NCBI GenBank assembly: GCA_017307315.1
Contig: JAFKFF010000158.1
Location: forward strand, 1 to 5,261
Origin: Alphaproteobacteria bacterium
GTDB lineage: Bacteria > Pseudomonadota > Alphaproteobacteria > Micropepsales > Micropepsaceae
Reading direction: 5' to 3'
Length of the DNA: 5,261 nucleotides
The position numbers were made by a program, and so were the translations under genes. The notes under the pieces are model-generated. The model searched no databases, was not told where the DNA came from, and saw only the letters and a program-made list of their open reading frames with translations. Positions 4,908 to 5,261 of this stretch are shown here, piece after piece (the stretch's first letter is position 1; each line of letters opens with the position of its first letter).

Positions 4908-5261
4908 TCAGGGGATCAGCACGGCGGCTCCATCAAAGGCGCCGTTCCTGAGATCCGAAAGTGCGGTATTCGCCTCCTTCAAGGGGTAACGCACTATGCT
5001 GGTCTTGATCCCGATCCTGCCCGCCAGGGCCAGGAAGGTTTCGCCATCGGCGCGCGTCAAATTGGCCACCGACATCAACTCTCTTTCTTCCCACAACAAA
5101 TCGTAAGAGAAGGACGGAATGTCCGACATGTGGATGCCGGCACAGACGACACGGCCGCCCTTTCGCACGGCTTTGAGCGCCGCCGGCACAAGACTGCCCA
5201 CCGGGGCATAGAGTATCGCGGCATCGAGAGGCTCGGGAGGAGGTTCGTCCGATCCTCCTGC
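4908..5261 (-). CDS. Zinc-type alcohol dehydrogenase (MDR family), C-terminal part; start lies outside the window
   Basis: The last 117 residues of a medium-chain dehydrogenase/reductase are present. They include part of the NAD(P)-binding domain, LDAAILYAPVGSLVPAALKAVRKGGRVVCAGIHMSDIP (12-49 of the fragment), and the tail ANTALSDLRNGAFDGAAVLIP typical of zinc-dependent alcohol dehydrogenases. The IHMSDIPSF and LLWEERELMSVANLTR strings are characteristic of a widespread bacterial ADH subgroup. The frame is open to the window edge, so the gene continues beyond 5261; the zinc ligands would be in the missing part and cannot be checked. An internal GTG at 5201 is not the start, because family sequence continues upstream of it. 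The enzyme would interconvert alcohols and aldehydes with NAD(P)H, perhaps disposing of reductant under low oxygen. It ends 9 bp from the convergent lipoyl-like gene, with no clear terminator between them. Confidence 0.9.
   Translation of the reverse strand, partial: AGGSDEPPPEPLDAAILYAPVGSLVPAALKAVRKGGRVVCAGIHMSDIPSFSYDLLWEERELMSVANLTRADGETFLALAGRIGIKTSIVRYPLKEANTALSDLRNGAFDGAAVLIP

Noticed and set aside
4900..4912. CCTG-N5-CAGG between the convergent lipoyl-like and alcohol dehydrogenase genes
   Set aside because: A 4-bp stem with no T-run is too weak to call a bidirectional terminator.

Overview
The window looks like chromosomal DNA of a GC-rich alphaproteobacterium. The reasons are strong G/C preference at third codon positions, Bradyrhizobium-type FixK/FNR boxes, and an LdtD/DUF882 pair of the kind common in that class. 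I cannot place it more precisely. It is compactly packed. I see no mobile element, CRISPR array, tRNA or rRNA.

Left half (minus strand): a peptidoglycan-remodelling pair. A YcbB/LdtD-type L,D-transpeptidase (789-2321) is followed after 8 nt by a YcbK/MepK-type DUF882 (M15-like) murein endopeptidase (211-780), whose ribosome binding site overlaps the transpeptidase stop codon. Upstream, in the same orientation, is an Hsp20 small heat-shock protein gene (2376-2885), separated from ldtD by a strong GC hairpin (2337-2363). Bases 1-162 may hold the 3' end of a convergent plus-strand gene.

Centre: a 147-bp divergent intergenic region (2886-3032). It carries two near-identical FixK/FNR-type boxes of the form TTGA-N6-GCAA, exactly 33 bp apart. 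Each is centred about 41.5 bp upstream of the start site predicted from a suitably placed -10 element. One faces hsp20 and the other faces the plus-strand operon. This predicts low-oxygen activation of both transcription units, and it moves the start of the first plus-strand gene to a GTG at 3033.

Right half (plus strand): a tightly coupled three-gene operon. It encodes a flavodoxin-fold NAD(P)H:quinone-reductase-like protein (3033-3626), a 130-aa protein of unknown function (3623-4015), and a second, divergent flavodoxin-fold reductase (4012-4593). The genes are joined by ATGA and GTGA 4-nt overlaps. A hairpin follows, then a 79-aa stand-alone lipoyl/biotinyl-like domain protein (4659-4898) that lacks the attachment lysine. 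Converging on it is the 3' part of a zinc-type alcohol dehydrogenase (4908 to beyond 5261, minus strand).

Taken together, the window suggests a FixK/FNR-controlled microoxic stress and redox module: a chaperone facing paired flavin reductases plus an unknown partner, with alcohol dehydrogenase nearby. Cell-wall 3-3 crosslinking genes lie downstream of the chaperone. The regulation is inferred from sequence only.
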